Assembly: GCF_003208435.1 (NCBI RefSeq) | Contig: NZ_QKMF01000001.1 | Location: 1-64,000, forward strand | Reading direction: 5' to 3' | Origin: Pelagimonas varians | Lineage (GTDB): Bacteria > Pseudomonadota > Alphaproteobacteria > Rhodobacterales > Rhodobacteraceae | DNA: 64,000 nt | In this document: positions 36,538-45,533 of the stretch, piece after piece | Layout: each line of letters opens with the position of its first letter | How positions within the stretch are numbered: position 1 is the stretch's first letter | Translations under genes and position numbers: made by a program | Notes under the pieces: generated by a model | Told to the model about the DNA's origin: nothing | Database searches by the model: none | The model's input: only the letters and a program-made list of their open reading frames with translations

Positions 36538-38072
36538 CCTTGTCCCTCGTGTTCTGGTTTGGCTTTCAGGCCTGCGGCATAGCGCATGATGTTGGTTTCG
36601 GTGATGTCATCGCCTGTCAACGTGCCAGTGATCTGGCCTTCGCGCATGACGATCACACGGTGGCTGATACCGATCAGTTCGGGCATCTCTGATGAGATCA
36701 CCACAACCGATACCCCTTCGGCGGCCAGTGCGGCGATGAAGTGGTAGATCTGCTGTTTGGTGCCCACGTCGATCCCGCGTGTGGGTTCATCGATGATGAC
36801 AATACGCGGATCGGTTTCCATGATCTTGGCAAGTAACAGTTTTTGCTGGTTGCCCCCGGACATGTTGCCCACAAGAGTTTGCGGATCGCGGGCCCGAATA
36901 TCAAAGCGGCGGATGGCGCGGGTCAGGGCGGCATCTTCGGCTTTGGTGTCTAGCCAGTGGTTTTTGACGAAATTCGGAAGGGCAAAGAGCGTGAGATTGG
37001 GGCGCATCTTTTGCCCAAGCAAAAGCCCCTTTTCCTTGCGGTCTTTGGTCAGATAGGCAATCCCCAACGCACGGGCATCGGCCACGGATTGGAACTTGAC
37101 CGGATGTCCGTCGACTCGGATTTCGCCGGATTCTACGGGTTCAAGTCCACAGATCGCTTCAAATACGGTACTGCGGCCTGCGCCAATAAGGCCGGCAAAC
37201 CCCAGAATTTCACCTTTCCGCAGGTCAAAGCTCATGTCTTGCACGATACCCGCGCAAAGGCCTGTGACTTGCAAAACATGCGGGGCGTCAACATCGGCCT
37301 CATGCATGGGGGGGTACAAATCCGACAGCTCCCGGCCCACCATCATCTGTGCCATCGTATCGGGTGTTAAGGTCTCGGCTGCCTTGGTGTCGATCCACTG
37401 TCCGTCACGCAGCACGGTGACACGGTCGGCGATTTGTTTCACTTCGGCCAGTTTGTGCGACACGAAGACAATGGCCACGCCGCGTGCCTTGAGCTTTTCA
37501 ATCTGGCGGAAAAACAGCTGGGTTTCTGCTTCGGTCAACACCGCGGTGGGCTCGTCCATAATCAGGACACGGGCATCACGCGAAATGGCTTTGACCACCT
37601 CGACCATCTGTTTTTGGGCGATTGCAAGATCGCTGATACGGTCGGTTGGCGATATATCGAGCCCGACTTCTGCCAATAGACTGGCGACGCTGTCATGCAT
37701 AGCCTGACGCTGCAAAACGCCGTTTTTGGTCAGCTCGCGCCCGAGAAAGATATTCTCTTCAACCGTCATCTGTTCGGCAAGGTTAAGCTCTTGGTGGATC
37801 AAAACGATCCCGAGGCTTTCGGCTTGGCCATCTGCGGGCAGGGTGGTTTCAACTCCGTCCAGCAAGATGCGACCGGAAGAGGGGGGATATAGTCCCGACA
37901 GGATTTTCATGAAGGTGGATTTGCCAGCGCCATTTTCGCCGATCAAGGCGTGCACTTCGCCAGCGCGAATGTCCATTGTGATGGAAAAAAGAACTGGCAC
38001 AGGACCAAAGCTCTTGCTGATCCTCTCAGCGCATAGCACAGGCGCATGGCTATTGGTTTGCCCGTCAGGCAT
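36534..38072 (-). CDS. Sugar ABC transporter ATP-binding protein (RbsA type, two ATPase domains)
   Basis: A 512-residue protein with two ABC cassettes. The first has Walker A GENGAGKST, a degenerate signature in LAIAQKQMVEVVKA, and LIMDEPTAVLT. The second has a divergent Walker A GLIGAGRST, the signature MSGGNQQKLLLAK and IVIIDEPTRGIDVG. It powers sugar uptake with the RbsC-type permease. It is the first gene of the operon and its upstream region carries three LacI-like operators. Confidence 0.95.
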   Translation of the reverse strand: MPDGQTNSHAPVLCAERISKSFGPVPVLFSITMDIRAGEVHALIGENGAGKSTFMKILSGLYPPSSGRILLDGVETTLPADGQAESLGIVLIHQELNLAEQMTVEENIFLGRELTKNGVLQRQAMHDSVASLLAEVGLDISPTDRISDLAIAQKQMVEVVKAISRDARVLIMDEPTAVLTEAETQLFFRQIEKLKARGVAIVFVSHKLAEVKQIADRVTVLRDGQWIDTKAAETLTPDTMAQMMVGRELSDLYPPMHEADVDAPHVLQVTGLCAGIVQDMSFDLRKGEILGFAGLIGAGRSTVFEAICGLEPVESGEIRVDGHPVKFQSVADARALGIAYLTKDRKEKGLLLGQKMRPNLTLFALPNFVKNHWLDTKAEDAALTRAIRRFDIRARDPQTLVGNMSGGNQQKLLLAKIMETDPRIVIIDEPTRGIDVGTKQQIYHFIAALAAEGVSVVVISSEMPELIGISHRVIVMREGQITGTLTGDDITETNIMRYAAGLKAKPEHEGQG

Positions 38073-38133
38073 CCTTGGTCTCCTCCCCTTGGTCGTGTCG
38101 TCTTGGGGCGGTTTCCGCCTCCGTTAATGAACC

Positions 38134-38190
38134 TGAGTAAACGTTTTCATGGCTTGTGTAAACCTTTACATCGGGCATGAAAAGGTTTTC
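38134..38190. promoter_or_regulatory. Array of three LacI-type operators with 21-bp spacing
   Basis: Three palindromic sites lie between the divergent ABC operon and the LacI regulator gene: GTAAACGTTTTC (38137-38148), TGTAAACCTTTACA (38157-38170) and GAAAAGGTTTTC (38179-38190). They resemble the common LacI-family operator TGTAAACGTTTACA. Their centres (38142.5, 38163.5, 38184.5) are exactly 21 bp apart, two DNA turns, so dimers would line up on one face of the helix. They are likely bound by the regulator encoded at 38285. Confidence 0.8.
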
Positions 38191-38284
38191 CAAGGGGTGT
38201 CTGGCCGCTATACGGGTTGGCAAGAGCTTGGAACTAAACGGCGATTGGCCGAATTAGAATTAGCACGAAAAGGGCAGGCACCGG

Positions 38285-39322
38285 GTGAGTGATACGCCAG
38301 ATAGACCCATCGGAAAACCGGCCACCATCGAAGATGTGGCGCGTTTGGCGGGCGTTTCGATCGCCACCGTAAGCCGTGCGATTCGAAAGCCGGAAAAGGT
38401 TGCAGACAGCACCCGCAAAAAGGTGACGGCGGCCATTGCCAGAACCGGCTACACAGCCAACGCAATGGCCCAGAGCCTGCGCACACAGAAATCCAAGATG
38501 GTTATGGTTTTGACACCGTCCATCTCGGACCCTAACTTTCCGGGGCTTTTGACGGGCATGGAAAAGGCGGCGAATACCAATGGCTACGGGGTTTTGATAG
38601 CCAACACCGAAGGCTCCATAGCGCTTGAGCAAAACCACATGCGGTTCTTGTCGTCTGGAATGGTGGACGGTTTGATCTTGCTGACGGGACATTTGCCCGT
38701 TGCGGGGCAGGAAAAGCCCGCAGGGTTTGCCTATCCGCCGCTCGTTGCGGCCAGCCGTCCGGTTACCGCAGCGCAGGTGCCTTATGTCGGTGTGGATGAT
38801 ATTGGCGCGGCCAAAGTCGCCACCGAGTATTTGATTTCACTGGGGCACAAAAAGATCGTTTATGTTGGGTCCGATGGCACTGATCCTGTTTCTGATTTGC
38901 GCTACCAAGGGTATCTGGAAGGTCTCGAAGAAGCCTCTGGCCGGATTGTTCCGTGGCGGGTGGAGGGCGGGCATAGCAACGAAGGTGGCCGGGCGGCGGT
39001 GGAACGTTTGTTCATCAAAGACACGCTGCCAACGGCATTCTTTTGCTACAATGATGATGTTGCGGTGGGTGTGATGAGCGCGCTTCGGCTGCGCGGCTAT
39101 GGGGTGCCGCAGGATTTTTCGGTCATTGGATTCGACGACACTTCGATCGCCAGTTATATCTCTCCCGCTTTGACGACACTGCGCCAGCCGCGCGGGTTGA
39201 TTGGTGCCGCGGCAATGGACTTGCTGCTCCGCATGGTGTCGGGCGAACCTGCGCTTCAGGACAAACAGTTGTTTCGCGGTGACTTGACGGTGCGCGAAAG
39301 CTGCGGACCTGCGCGGGAATAA
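38285..39322 (+). CDS. LacI-family transcriptional regulator of the sugar operon
   Basis: A 345-residue repressor. The N-terminal helix-turn-helix is ATIEDVARLAGVSIATVSRA with the hinge NAMAQSLRTQKS, and a periplasmic-binding-like ligand domain follows (VMVLTPSISDPNFPGLLTG, FFCYNDDVAVGVMSAL, VIGFDDTSIASYISPALTT). The start is GTG at 38285 with only a weak Shine-Dalgarno sequence. It is divergent from the ABC transporter operon, with three operators in between. It probably represses that operon and itself until the imported sugar binds. Confidence 0.93.
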   Translation: MSDTPDRPIGKPATIEDVARLAGVSIATVSRAIRKPEKVADSTRKKVTAAIARTGYTANAMAQSLRTQKSKMVMVLTPSISDPNFPGLLTGMEKAANTNGYGVLIANTEGSIALEQNHMRFLSSGMVDGLILLTGHLPVAGQEKPAGFAYPPLVAASRPVTAAQVPYVGVDDIGAAKVATEYLISLGHKKIVYVGSDGTDPVSDLRYQGYLEGLEEASGRIVPWRVEGGHSNEGGRAAVERLFIKDTLPTAFFCYNDDVAVGVMSALRLRGYGVPQDFSVIGFDDTSIASYISPALTTLRQPRGLIGAAAMDLLLRMVSGEPALQDKQLFRGDLTVRESCGPARE

Positions 39323-39506
39323 TGGCCGTTGTGGCGGTCTGTCTCATTGCAGGGAACTTTGGACAAAACTGCTTTCCATTCCGACGCAGCCCATGTTCAA
39401 TCGGCAAACTCATTTCCGAATCTCGCCCAATATTGTGTTGGCGCGTGCCGGATTGTTCACATCGCGTTTGCTAGAATTCAAACGCCCGAAAAAAGGACGG
39501 CCCGTG

Positions 39507-40499
39507 ATGTTTAAGGCTCTTGTTGTCACCAAAGATGCGGAAAGTGGTAAAACCGCAGCGTCGGTTCAAGAACTCACTTTGGATGATCTTCCAGCGGGTG
39601 AAGTGACCGTTAGTGTCGAGTTTTCGACTGTAAACTACAAAGACGGTCTGTGCATCGGACCGGGCGGTGGTTTGGTTCGGAATTATCCGCATGTGCCGGG
39701 TATCGATTTTGCGGGCACGGTCGAAGCGTCAGATGACCCGCGCTATGCGCCGGGTGACAAGGTGGTTTTGACCGGCTGGCGTGTTGGCGAGGCACATTGG
39801 GGCGGCTATTCCCAAAAGGCGCGCGTCAAAGCTGATTGGTTGGTGCCTTTGCCAGACGGTCTGGATAGCCGGCAAGCCATGGCTGTCGGTACTGCGGGTT
39901 TGACGGCGATGTTGTCGGTTATGGCGCTTGAAGACCACGGTTTGAAACCAGGGCAGGGGCCGGTCTTGGTCACGGGGGCCGCGGGCGGTGTCGGATCTGT
40001 GGCCACGGCCATTCTGGCCAGCCTTGGTCATGAGGTCGCTGGCGTGACCGGGCGGCCTGAAACTGCGGATTACCTGCGCGAATTGGGGGCCACCCAGATC
40101 GTTGCACGCGAAGACATCAACGAAACAACAAAACGTCCACTTGAGGCGGAAGCATGGTCGGGCTGTGTGGATGCTGTCGGCGGCGCGATGTTGGCACGGG
40201 TTCTGGGTCAAATGAAGTATGGCGCGTCGGTCGCCGCGGTGGGCCTTGCTGGCGGCGCAGGTCTGCCCGCAACGGTTATTCCGTTCTTGCTGCGCGGTGT
40301 GAACCTTTTGGGGATCGATTCCGTGATGCAGCCTTATGACAACCGGTTGCGGGCATGGCAGCGCATCGCCAAAGACCTGCCAATGGCCAAACTTGACGCC
40401 ATGGTGCATCCGGCAGGTTTGCAAGACTTGCCGCAACTTGGTGCGGATATTCTGGCAGGCCAGATCAAGGGCCGCGTTGTGGTTGACGTGAATAGCTAA
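39507..40499 (+). CDS. acuI: Acrylyl-CoA reductase (AcuI), MDR family
   Basis: A 330-residue NADPH-dependent medium-chain reductase without zinc sites. It starts MFKALVVTKDAE, then VNYKDGLC, YPHVPGIDFAGTVEAS, the nucleotide fold VLVTGAAGGVGSVA and GIDSVMQPY, all typical of AcuI/YhdH proteins. AcuI reduces toxic acryloyl-CoA to propionyl-CoA, the step needed for DMSP and acrylate metabolism in marine Rhodobacterales. The start at 39507 has an AAAAAAGGACGG stretch in front. The open frame upstream of it looks non-coding. No DMSP lyase gene is seen in this window. Confidence 0.88.
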   Translation: MFKALVVTKDAESGKTAASVQELTLDDLPAGEVTVSVEFSTVNYKDGLCIGPGGGLVRNYPHVPGIDFAGTVEASDDPRYAPGDKVVLTGWRVGEAHWGGYSQKARVKADWLVPLPDGLDSRQAMAVGTAGLTAMLSVMALEDHGLKPGQGPVLVTGAAGGVGSVATAILASLGHEVAGVTGRPETADYLRELGATQIVAREDINETTKRPLEAEAWSGCVDAVGGAMLARVLGQMKYGASVAAVGLAGGAGLPATVIPFLLRGVNLLGIDSVMQPYDNRLRAWQRIAKDLPMAKLDAMVHPAGLQDLPQLGADILAGQIKGRVVVDVNS

Positions 40500-40550
40500 C
40501 GCAATGTGAATCGGGACTGGCAGGCACAAAGAGCGCCTGCCAGAACCCAT

Positions 40551-40931
40551 CTACTTTTTGTGCTCAAAGAAACCGACTGAATTTCCATCCAGATCAAGCG
40601 CATAAAAGAACCGGCCTGCTGGCAGGGAAATGGGCTCTGACACCACCTCTCCTCCGGCGTCCCGGACACGCTGCATGGTGTTTTCGAGCGATCGGGGGGC
40701 GGACAAATGCAAGGTCGGGCCACTGCCTTTCGGTGCGGGCGTGCCAGGATATAAGTTAAGCGCGACGCCTTGTTTCGGGTTTTTCGGTAAAAACACCGCC
40801 ATGGGGTTCGGGCCGTTGTTATCGACGGTCAAATTGGCCTCGGTGACCGCTTGGTAAAAGGCTATGGCACGGGTCATATCCGTGACGGGCAATTCGCCCC
40901 AGACAAGAAAGTTTTCAGGTTCATAAGTCAT
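40551..40931 (-). CDS. VOC (glyoxalase/bleomycin resistance-like) family protein
   Basis: A 126-residue protein with the two-repeat VOC fold: FLVWGELPVTDMTRAIAFYQ at the N-terminus and RFFYALDLDGNSVGFFEH at the C-terminus. The latter gives the typical metal-ligand Glu and the DPDGN-like turn. Such proteins catalyse metal-dependent isomerisation or ring opening, or bind drugs. This one is close to PhnB/glyoxalase-type hypothetical proteins, and its substrate is unknown. It converges with acuI. Confidence 0.85.
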   Translation of the reverse strand: MTYEPENFLVWGELPVTDMTRAIAFYQAVTEANLTVDNNGPNPMAVFLPKNPKQGVALNLYPGTPAPKGSGPTLHLSAPRSLENTMQRVRDAGGEVVSEPISLPAGRFFYALDLDGNSVGFFEHKK

Positions 40932-41082
40932 TCAGGTTTTCCTGTTTCTGTTTTGTTCGTATCGCTACTTCCCACAGAGCCCTGTCATAAAATGGCAGTA
41001 TCTTGCCCAGATCAGATGGATGCTTGACCAGGCTGGCAAACCCCGCTTTTCTACGCTCAAACAGTGCAAAAAGGGGTTTCGT

Positions 41083-42282
41083 ATGCTGGACATCAATTTT
41101 GTCAGATCTCAGTTTCCGGCCTTCTCCGAAGCCTCTTTGCAAGGTCAGGCTTTTTTCGAGAATGCAGGCGGATCTTATACCTGCCAACCCGTGATTGACC
41201 GGCTGACCCGCTTTTACCGGGAACGCAAGGTACAACCCTATGCCGACTATACGGCAAGCCGTCTGGGCGGGTTGGAAATGGATGAGGCACGCACCGGCTT
41301 GTCTGCCCTGTTGGGGGTGGAGGCGGACGAGCTGTCCTTCGGGCCGTCGACCACGCAAAACACTTATGTTTTAGCGCAGGCATTTCGCCAGTTCATGTCG
41401 CCGGGGGATGCGATCATTGTCACCAATCAGGACCATGAAGCCAACACCGGCCCTTGGCGGCGTTTGGCTGACGAAGGTTTCGAGGTTCGGGAATGGAAAA
41501 TTGACCCCGTCACAGGGCGGTTGAACCCCGAAGATCTGGAGCCGCTGTTGGATGAAAGTGTCCGGCTGGTGTGTTTTCCGCATTGTTCCAATGTGGTAGG
41601 CGAGATCAATTCAGTTGTGGAAATTACGGCGCTGGCCCATGCAGCGGGGGCTTTTGTCTGCGTTGATGGTGTCAGCTATGCCCCGCACGGATTCCCGGAT
41701 GTCGGGGCGTTGGGCGCGGATATCTACCTGTTTTCGGCCTATAAAACCTATGGACCGCATCAGGGGATCATGGTGATGCGGCGTGCTTTGGGGCAGTCTT
41801 TACCCAATCAGGGGCACTATTTTAACGCCGATAGTCTCTATAAGCGGTTTACCCCAGCGGGCCCCGATCACGCTCAGGTGGCGGCCTGCGCGGGTATGGT
41901 CGATTATGTCGAAACACTTGCGGATCATCATGGGGTTAACACTGGCCAAGTGCATGATCTGATGCGCGGCCATGAAACCAAACTGTTGCAACCGTTACTG
42001 GAATTCTTGTCTGACCGAAATAATGTGCGTCTGCTGGGGCCGTCCGATGCGCAGGGGCGGGCACCCACCGTGGCTATCTCGGCCAGCACGGCCGGGGCTG
42101 ACTTGGCCCGACAGCTGGCAGACCACGGGATCATGGCGGGCGGCGGTGATTTTTATGCGGTGCGCGCATTGGAGGCAATGGGAATTGATCCGGCGCACGG
42201 GGTCTTGCGATTGTCTTTCACGCATTACACATCGGTTGACGAAATCGAGAAACTTATCAAGGCGTTGCAGGTTGTACTTTAG
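41083..42282 (+). CDS. Class V aminotransferase/cysteine desulfurase-like PLP enzyme
   Basis: A 399-residue PLP-dependent enzyme. FFENAGGSY, FGPSTTQNTYVLAQ (phosphate loop), TNQDHEANTGPW, VDGVSYAPHGFPD and the PLP lysine in LFSAYKTYGPHQG place it in the class V family near cysteine desulfurases and selenocysteine lyases. The start at 41083 has AAAAGGGG upstream and begins MLDINFVRSQFPAF. No SUF or ISC genes lie beside it, so it may act on another amino acid. It precedes the photolyase gene by about 40 bases. Confidence 0.88.
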   Translation: MLDINFVRSQFPAFSEASLQGQAFFENAGGSYTCQPVIDRLTRFYRERKVQPYADYTASRLGGLEMDEARTGLSALLGVEADELSFGPSTTQNTYVLAQAFRQFMSPGDAIIVTNQDHEANTGPWRRLADEGFEVREWKIDPVTGRLNPEDLEPLLDESVRLVCFPHCSNVVGEINSVVEITALAHAAGAFVCVDGVSYAPHGFPDVGALGADIYLFSAYKTYGPHQGIMVMRRALGQSLPNQGHYFNADSLYKRFTPAGPDHAQVAACAGMVDYVETLADHHGVNTGQVHDLMRGHETKLLQPLLEFLSDRNNVRLLGPSDAQGRAPTVAISASTAGADLARQLADHGIMAGGGDFYAVRALEAMGIDPAHGVLRLSFTHYTSVDEIEKLIKALQVVL

Positions 42283-42323
42283 CGCATTTGGGTCTTGGCT
42301 CTTGTCTTTGATGCAGACGATCT

Positions 42324-43766
42324 ATGTCCATTGACATGACACAACCACCTATCATCGTCTGGATGCGGCGCGATTTGCGCTTGCACGACCATACTGCGCT
42401 GTTCGAAGCCTCTCGTTCCGGGCGGCCCGTGATTCCTGTATTCATCTGTGACGAAACCGTTCAGGCCTTGGGGGCAGCCCCAAAGTGGCGTTTGGAGCAA
42501 GGGCTTTCATGCTTTGCGCACTCATTGGAAGAAGCGGGATCGCGGTTAACCTTGCGGCTGGGAAATGCTGCGATTGTTCTGGACCGGTTGATCGAAGAGA
42601 CCGGCGCAACCGATGTCTATTGGCAACGGGCCTACGATCCGGAACGCGTCGCCCAAGATACGCGTATCAAAGCCGATTTAACGACACGCGGGATACACGC
42701 ACGCAGTTTTTCAGGCGCAGTGCTGCATGAACCGATGCAGATCAAGACCGGTCAGGGCGGGGATTACAAAGTCTATTCGGCCTTTCGTCGGGCGGTTTGG
42801 CAACGGCCCATCGTGCCCGCGATGCTTGCAAAACCTGATTTGACGGCACCTGAGACATGGCCCGATAGCGACCGGCTGGCGGATTGGGGTTTGGGGCGCG
42901 GCATGAAGCGGGGCGGTGCGATTGTCGCGCAACATACCTTGGTTGGTGAAAAGGCAGCGCTGGATCGCCTCTCCGAGTTTTTGGAATCACGGCTGGCGGG
43001 CTACGCGGGGGATCGCGATGTTCCGGCGCAGCCTGCAACATCCCGTCTTTCTGCGCATTTGACCTTGGGCGAAATCAGCGTGGCCCGCTGTTGGACCTTG
43101 GCATGGCAGGCGTTGGAAACTGGAAACCCCGGTGCCGAGACCTTTTTGAAAGAACTGCTTTGGCGCGAATTTGCAGGCTATTTGTTGTGGCATAGCCCAC
43201 ATATGGGCACAGAAGTTTGGCGACCGGATTGGCAAGGGTTTCATTGGAATGAGGACCGCCATGATCCAAAGTTCATTGCCTGGACGCAGGGGCGTACGGG
43301 AGTCGAGCTGGTCGATGCCGGAATGCGCGAGATGTATGTCACAGGTGTTATGCACAACCGGGTTCGGATGATCGTCGCCTCCTATTTGACCAAACATTTG
43401 CGGATGCATTGGCGGTTGGGCCAAGACTGGTTTGCGGAATGTTTGACGGATTGGGATGTCGCGTCAAACGCAATGGGATGGCAGTGGGTGGCGGGCTGCG
43501 GCCCTGATGCGTCACCATATTTCCGTGTGTTCAATCCGCAAACGCAACAGGTGAAATTTGACGGCAAGGGCGCGTATATCAATCACTGGCTGGCAGAGCA
43601 CAGGGGCACATCTGCCCACAAAGATGCACTCAGTTACTTTGAGGCTATTCCCGAAAGCTGGAACCTGTCGCCTGAAGCCGCATACCCCGCACCGATAGTA
43701 TCGCTGGCTGAGGGGCGCACAGCAGCACTTGCCGCTTATGACGACTGGAAGTCCCAAAAACCATAG
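42324..43766 (+). CDS. phrB: Deoxyribodipyrimidine photolyase (cryptochrome/photolyase family)
   Basis: A 480-residue flavoprotein that repairs UV-induced cyclobutane pyrimidine dimers with blue light. The N-terminal antenna domain starts IIVWMRRDLRLHDH. The C-terminal FAD domain has FLKELLWREFAGYLLW, GRTGVELVDAGMREMYVTG, MHNRVRMIVASYL, LTDWDVASNAMGWQWVAG and SPYFRVFNP, which include the Trp residues for electron transfer. The length is that of class I CPD photolyases. A second Met five codons in (MTQPP) is another possible start. Confidence 0.94.
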   Translation: MSIDMTQPPIIVWMRRDLRLHDHTALFEASRSGRPVIPVFICDETVQALGAAPKWRLEQGLSCFAHSLEEAGSRLTLRLGNAAIVLDRLIEETGATDVYWQRAYDPERVAQDTRIKADLTTRGIHARSFSGAVLHEPMQIKTGQGGDYKVYSAFRRAVWQRPIVPAMLAKPDLTAPETWPDSDRLADWGLGRGMKRGGAIVAQHTLVGEKAALDRLSEFLESRLAGYAGDRDVPAQPATSRLSAHLTLGEISVARCWTLAWQALETGNPGAETFLKELLWREFAGYLLWHSPHMGTEVWRPDWQGFHWNEDRHDPKFIAWTQGRTGVELVDAGMREMYVTGVMHNRVRMIVASYLTKHLRMHWRLGQDWFAECLTDWDVASNAMGWQWVAGCGPDASPYFRVFNPQTQQVKFDGKGAYINHWLAEHRGTSAHKDALSYFEAIPESWNLSPEAAYPAPIVSLAEGRTAALAAYDDWKSQKP

Positions 43767-43879
43767 GTCTAGTTTGTCATCTCTACCAAAGGGGCAGGGC
43801 GCAACACCGCTATATCTTGCGTTTTGCCCATTTGCAGCGCTATGTCTTGGGGACCATTCCTTGCACGAGTCTGTCTCAC

Positions 43880-44320
43880 ATGCCCACGGCCGCAAAACTC
43901 ATTGCCGCGCTTTTCCTCGCAGCCCTCGGCTTTGCCGTGTCCGAGTTGATTAAAACCCAGATGCCTGCCAGCACCGGATTTGGCCGGTTTTCGCTGGTCA
44001 ATGCGGGCATAGGATTTGCTTGCGGCTGGGTTGTTGTGGGGACGCGGGCCGGGCGGGGCTTTGCTGCGGGAATTTCGAACGGCTTTACCGGCGTTGCAGC
44101 CTTGGTGTTTTGGGGTTTATTCGTCCAATCCGCAAACGAGATGGTCATCCGGTCGATGAAAAACCGTTACGACGGCGCTGTCGAAGCCTTCGCCGCTGTC
44201 TTTGAGCTTTTTGTTCGGTTGGGTGAGAATTTGGTCAATGTTCCGGTGATATCCAGCCTGATTTTGGGCGCAGTCGTCACAGGTCTTGTAAGTGAATTCG
44301 CCGCCCGCCATTGGAGGTAA
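43880..44320 (+). CDS. trgA: TrgA family membrane protein (tellurite resistance)
   Basis: A 146-residue inner-membrane protein with hydrophobic segments AAKLIAALFLAALGFAVSEL, LVNAGIGFACGWVVVG, VAALVFWGLFVQ and SLILGAVVTGLV. It is recognised mainly by context: it stands directly before TrgB, cysK and the mechanosensitive channel, as in the Rhodobacter sphaeroides trgAB-cysK locus linked to tellurite resistance. The start at 43880 (MPTAAKLIAAL) is chosen because the preceding 21 codons look non-coding. The mechanism is unknown. Confidence 0.82.
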   Translation: MPTAAKLIAALFLAALGFAVSELIKTQMPASTGFGRFSLVNAGIGFACGWVVVGTRAGRGFAAGISNGFTGVAALVFWGLFVQSANEMVIRSMKNRYDGAVEAFAAVFELFVRLGENLVNVPVISSLILGAVVTGLVSEFAARHWR

Positions 44321-45452
44321 CCCCCTGTCTGATTTATTCTTTTACGGCACCCTACGGCATATTCCGCTGTTGGAGCTGGTGATGGGCCGCGCGGCGGACC
44401 AGCTTGATTTTGTTCAAGCAGAGCTGCCGGACCACGCTATTTTTTGGGCCAAAGACCAGGCTTTTCCGCTGATTTTGCCGCAAGAGGGCGCGTCGGCCCA
44501 AGGTGTTTTGCTGCGCGGTTTGTCCAGCGAAGATGTGGCGCGTCTGAATTTCTATGAAGGCGGGTTTTCCTACGATTTGCGCGTGATGACGGTGATGGCA
44601 GATGGCCATGAGGCGTTTGCCGAAGTCTATTTCGCCAATGACGGCGTTTGGGCGCATGGTGATCTTTGGTCCTTGGATGCTTGGCGCGGGCAGTGGGGGC
44701 AGATCACCATGGGGGCGGCCCAGGATGTAATGTCCCGATACGGCAGCTCGTCGGCCGCGGAGGTCGCCCAGTTGTTTCCGTTTTTGCGCGCGCGGGCTTG
44801 GGCGCAGGAACTGGCTGCTACGCCGGCACCTCAAGAGTTGCGCAATAAAATGACCTCCGAGGACGTGAAAATCACCGGCGATCGTCCGGGGTTTAACGGG
44901 TTTTTCCGCGTCAAAGCCTTTACGGCGCGGCACAAACGGTTTGACGGCAGCACAAGCGCCGAGCTGCCTCGCGAAACCTTTATGTCCTTTGATGTGGCTT
45001 TGGTGTTGCCCTATGATCCGGTGACGGACCAAGTGTTGTTGGTTGAGCAGCTGCGTTTGGGCGCGTTCAATCGCGGTGATCCGGCCCCTTGGGTGTTGGA
45101 ACCGATTGCAGGCTTGGTGGACGCGGGCGAATTGCCGACTGCCGCTGCCCACCGCGAAACCGCCGAAGAGGCCGGCCTTGCGCTGGATCGGTTGATCGAC
45201 ATGCCGGCGGTCTATGCGTCTCCGGGCTATTCGACCGAGTTTTTCCATTGCTTTTTGGGGCTCTGCAGCCTGTCAGGGCGCGGGCAACAACAAGGCGGTT
45301 TGGCTGAGGAAAACGAAGATATCCGCAGTCACGTCATTTCATTTGACCACGCCATGGCGCTTGTCGATAGCGGAGAAGTGAATGTCGCACCCCTTGCCAT
45401 GATGTTGCTCTGGCTTGCTCGGCAGCGGCCAAAGTTGCGGGTCCCTTCTTAG
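44292..45452 (+). CDS. trgB: TrgB-like protein: gamma-glutamylcyclotransferase-like plus NUDIX hydrolase
   Basis: A two-domain protein of up to 386 residues. The N-terminal domain is AIG2/gamma-glutamylcyclotransferase-like (LFFYGTLRHIPLLELVMG, ARLNFYEGGFSYD). The C-terminal NUDIX domain contains PIAGLVDAGELPTAAAHRETAEEAGL, the Nudix box with its Glu metal ligands, as in ADP-ribose pyrophosphatases. The listed start is GTG at 44292, overlapping trgA, but it lacks a good ribosome binding site. GGAGG at 44313-44317 sits seven bases before a CTG at 44325 that begins directly at SDLFFYGTLRH, so the true start may be that CTG. Second gene of the trgA-trgB-cysK block. Confidence 0.88.
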   Translation: MNSPPAIGGNPLSDLFFYGTLRHIPLLELVMGRAADQLDFVQAELPDHAIFWAKDQAFPLILPQEGASAQGVLLRGLSSEDVARLNFYEGGFSYDLRVMTVMADGHEAFAEVYFANDGVWAHGDLWSLDAWRGQWGQITMGAAQDVMSRYGSSSAAEVAQLFPFLRARAWAQELAATPAPQELRNKMTSEDVKITGDRPGFNGFFRVKAFTARHKRFDGSTSAELPRETFMSFDVALVLPYDPVTDQVLLVEQLRLGAFNRGDPAPWVLEPIAGLVDAGELPTAAAHRETAEEAGLALDRLIDMPAVYASPGYSTEFFHCFLGLCSLSGRGQQQGGLAEENEDIRSHVISFDHAMALVDSGEVNVAPLAMMLLWLARQRPKLRVPS

Positions 45453-45533
45453 GGCATTTGCGGCGCGTTCCAGCCTTGAGTTCACCGGCGCGCGGCCCTA
45501 AACCTATTGGGCAACGCGACGAAAGGAACTGGC

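Noticed and set aside
39393-39506. Longer N-terminus for AcuI
   Set aside because: The start at 39507 begins exactly at the conserved MFKALVV sequence and has a purine-rich AAGGA stretch upstream. The extra 38 codons are not AcuI-like.
44352-45248. A 298-codon minus-strand open frame
   Set aside because: It is antisense to trgB, which has clear cyclotransferase-like and NUDIX motifs.
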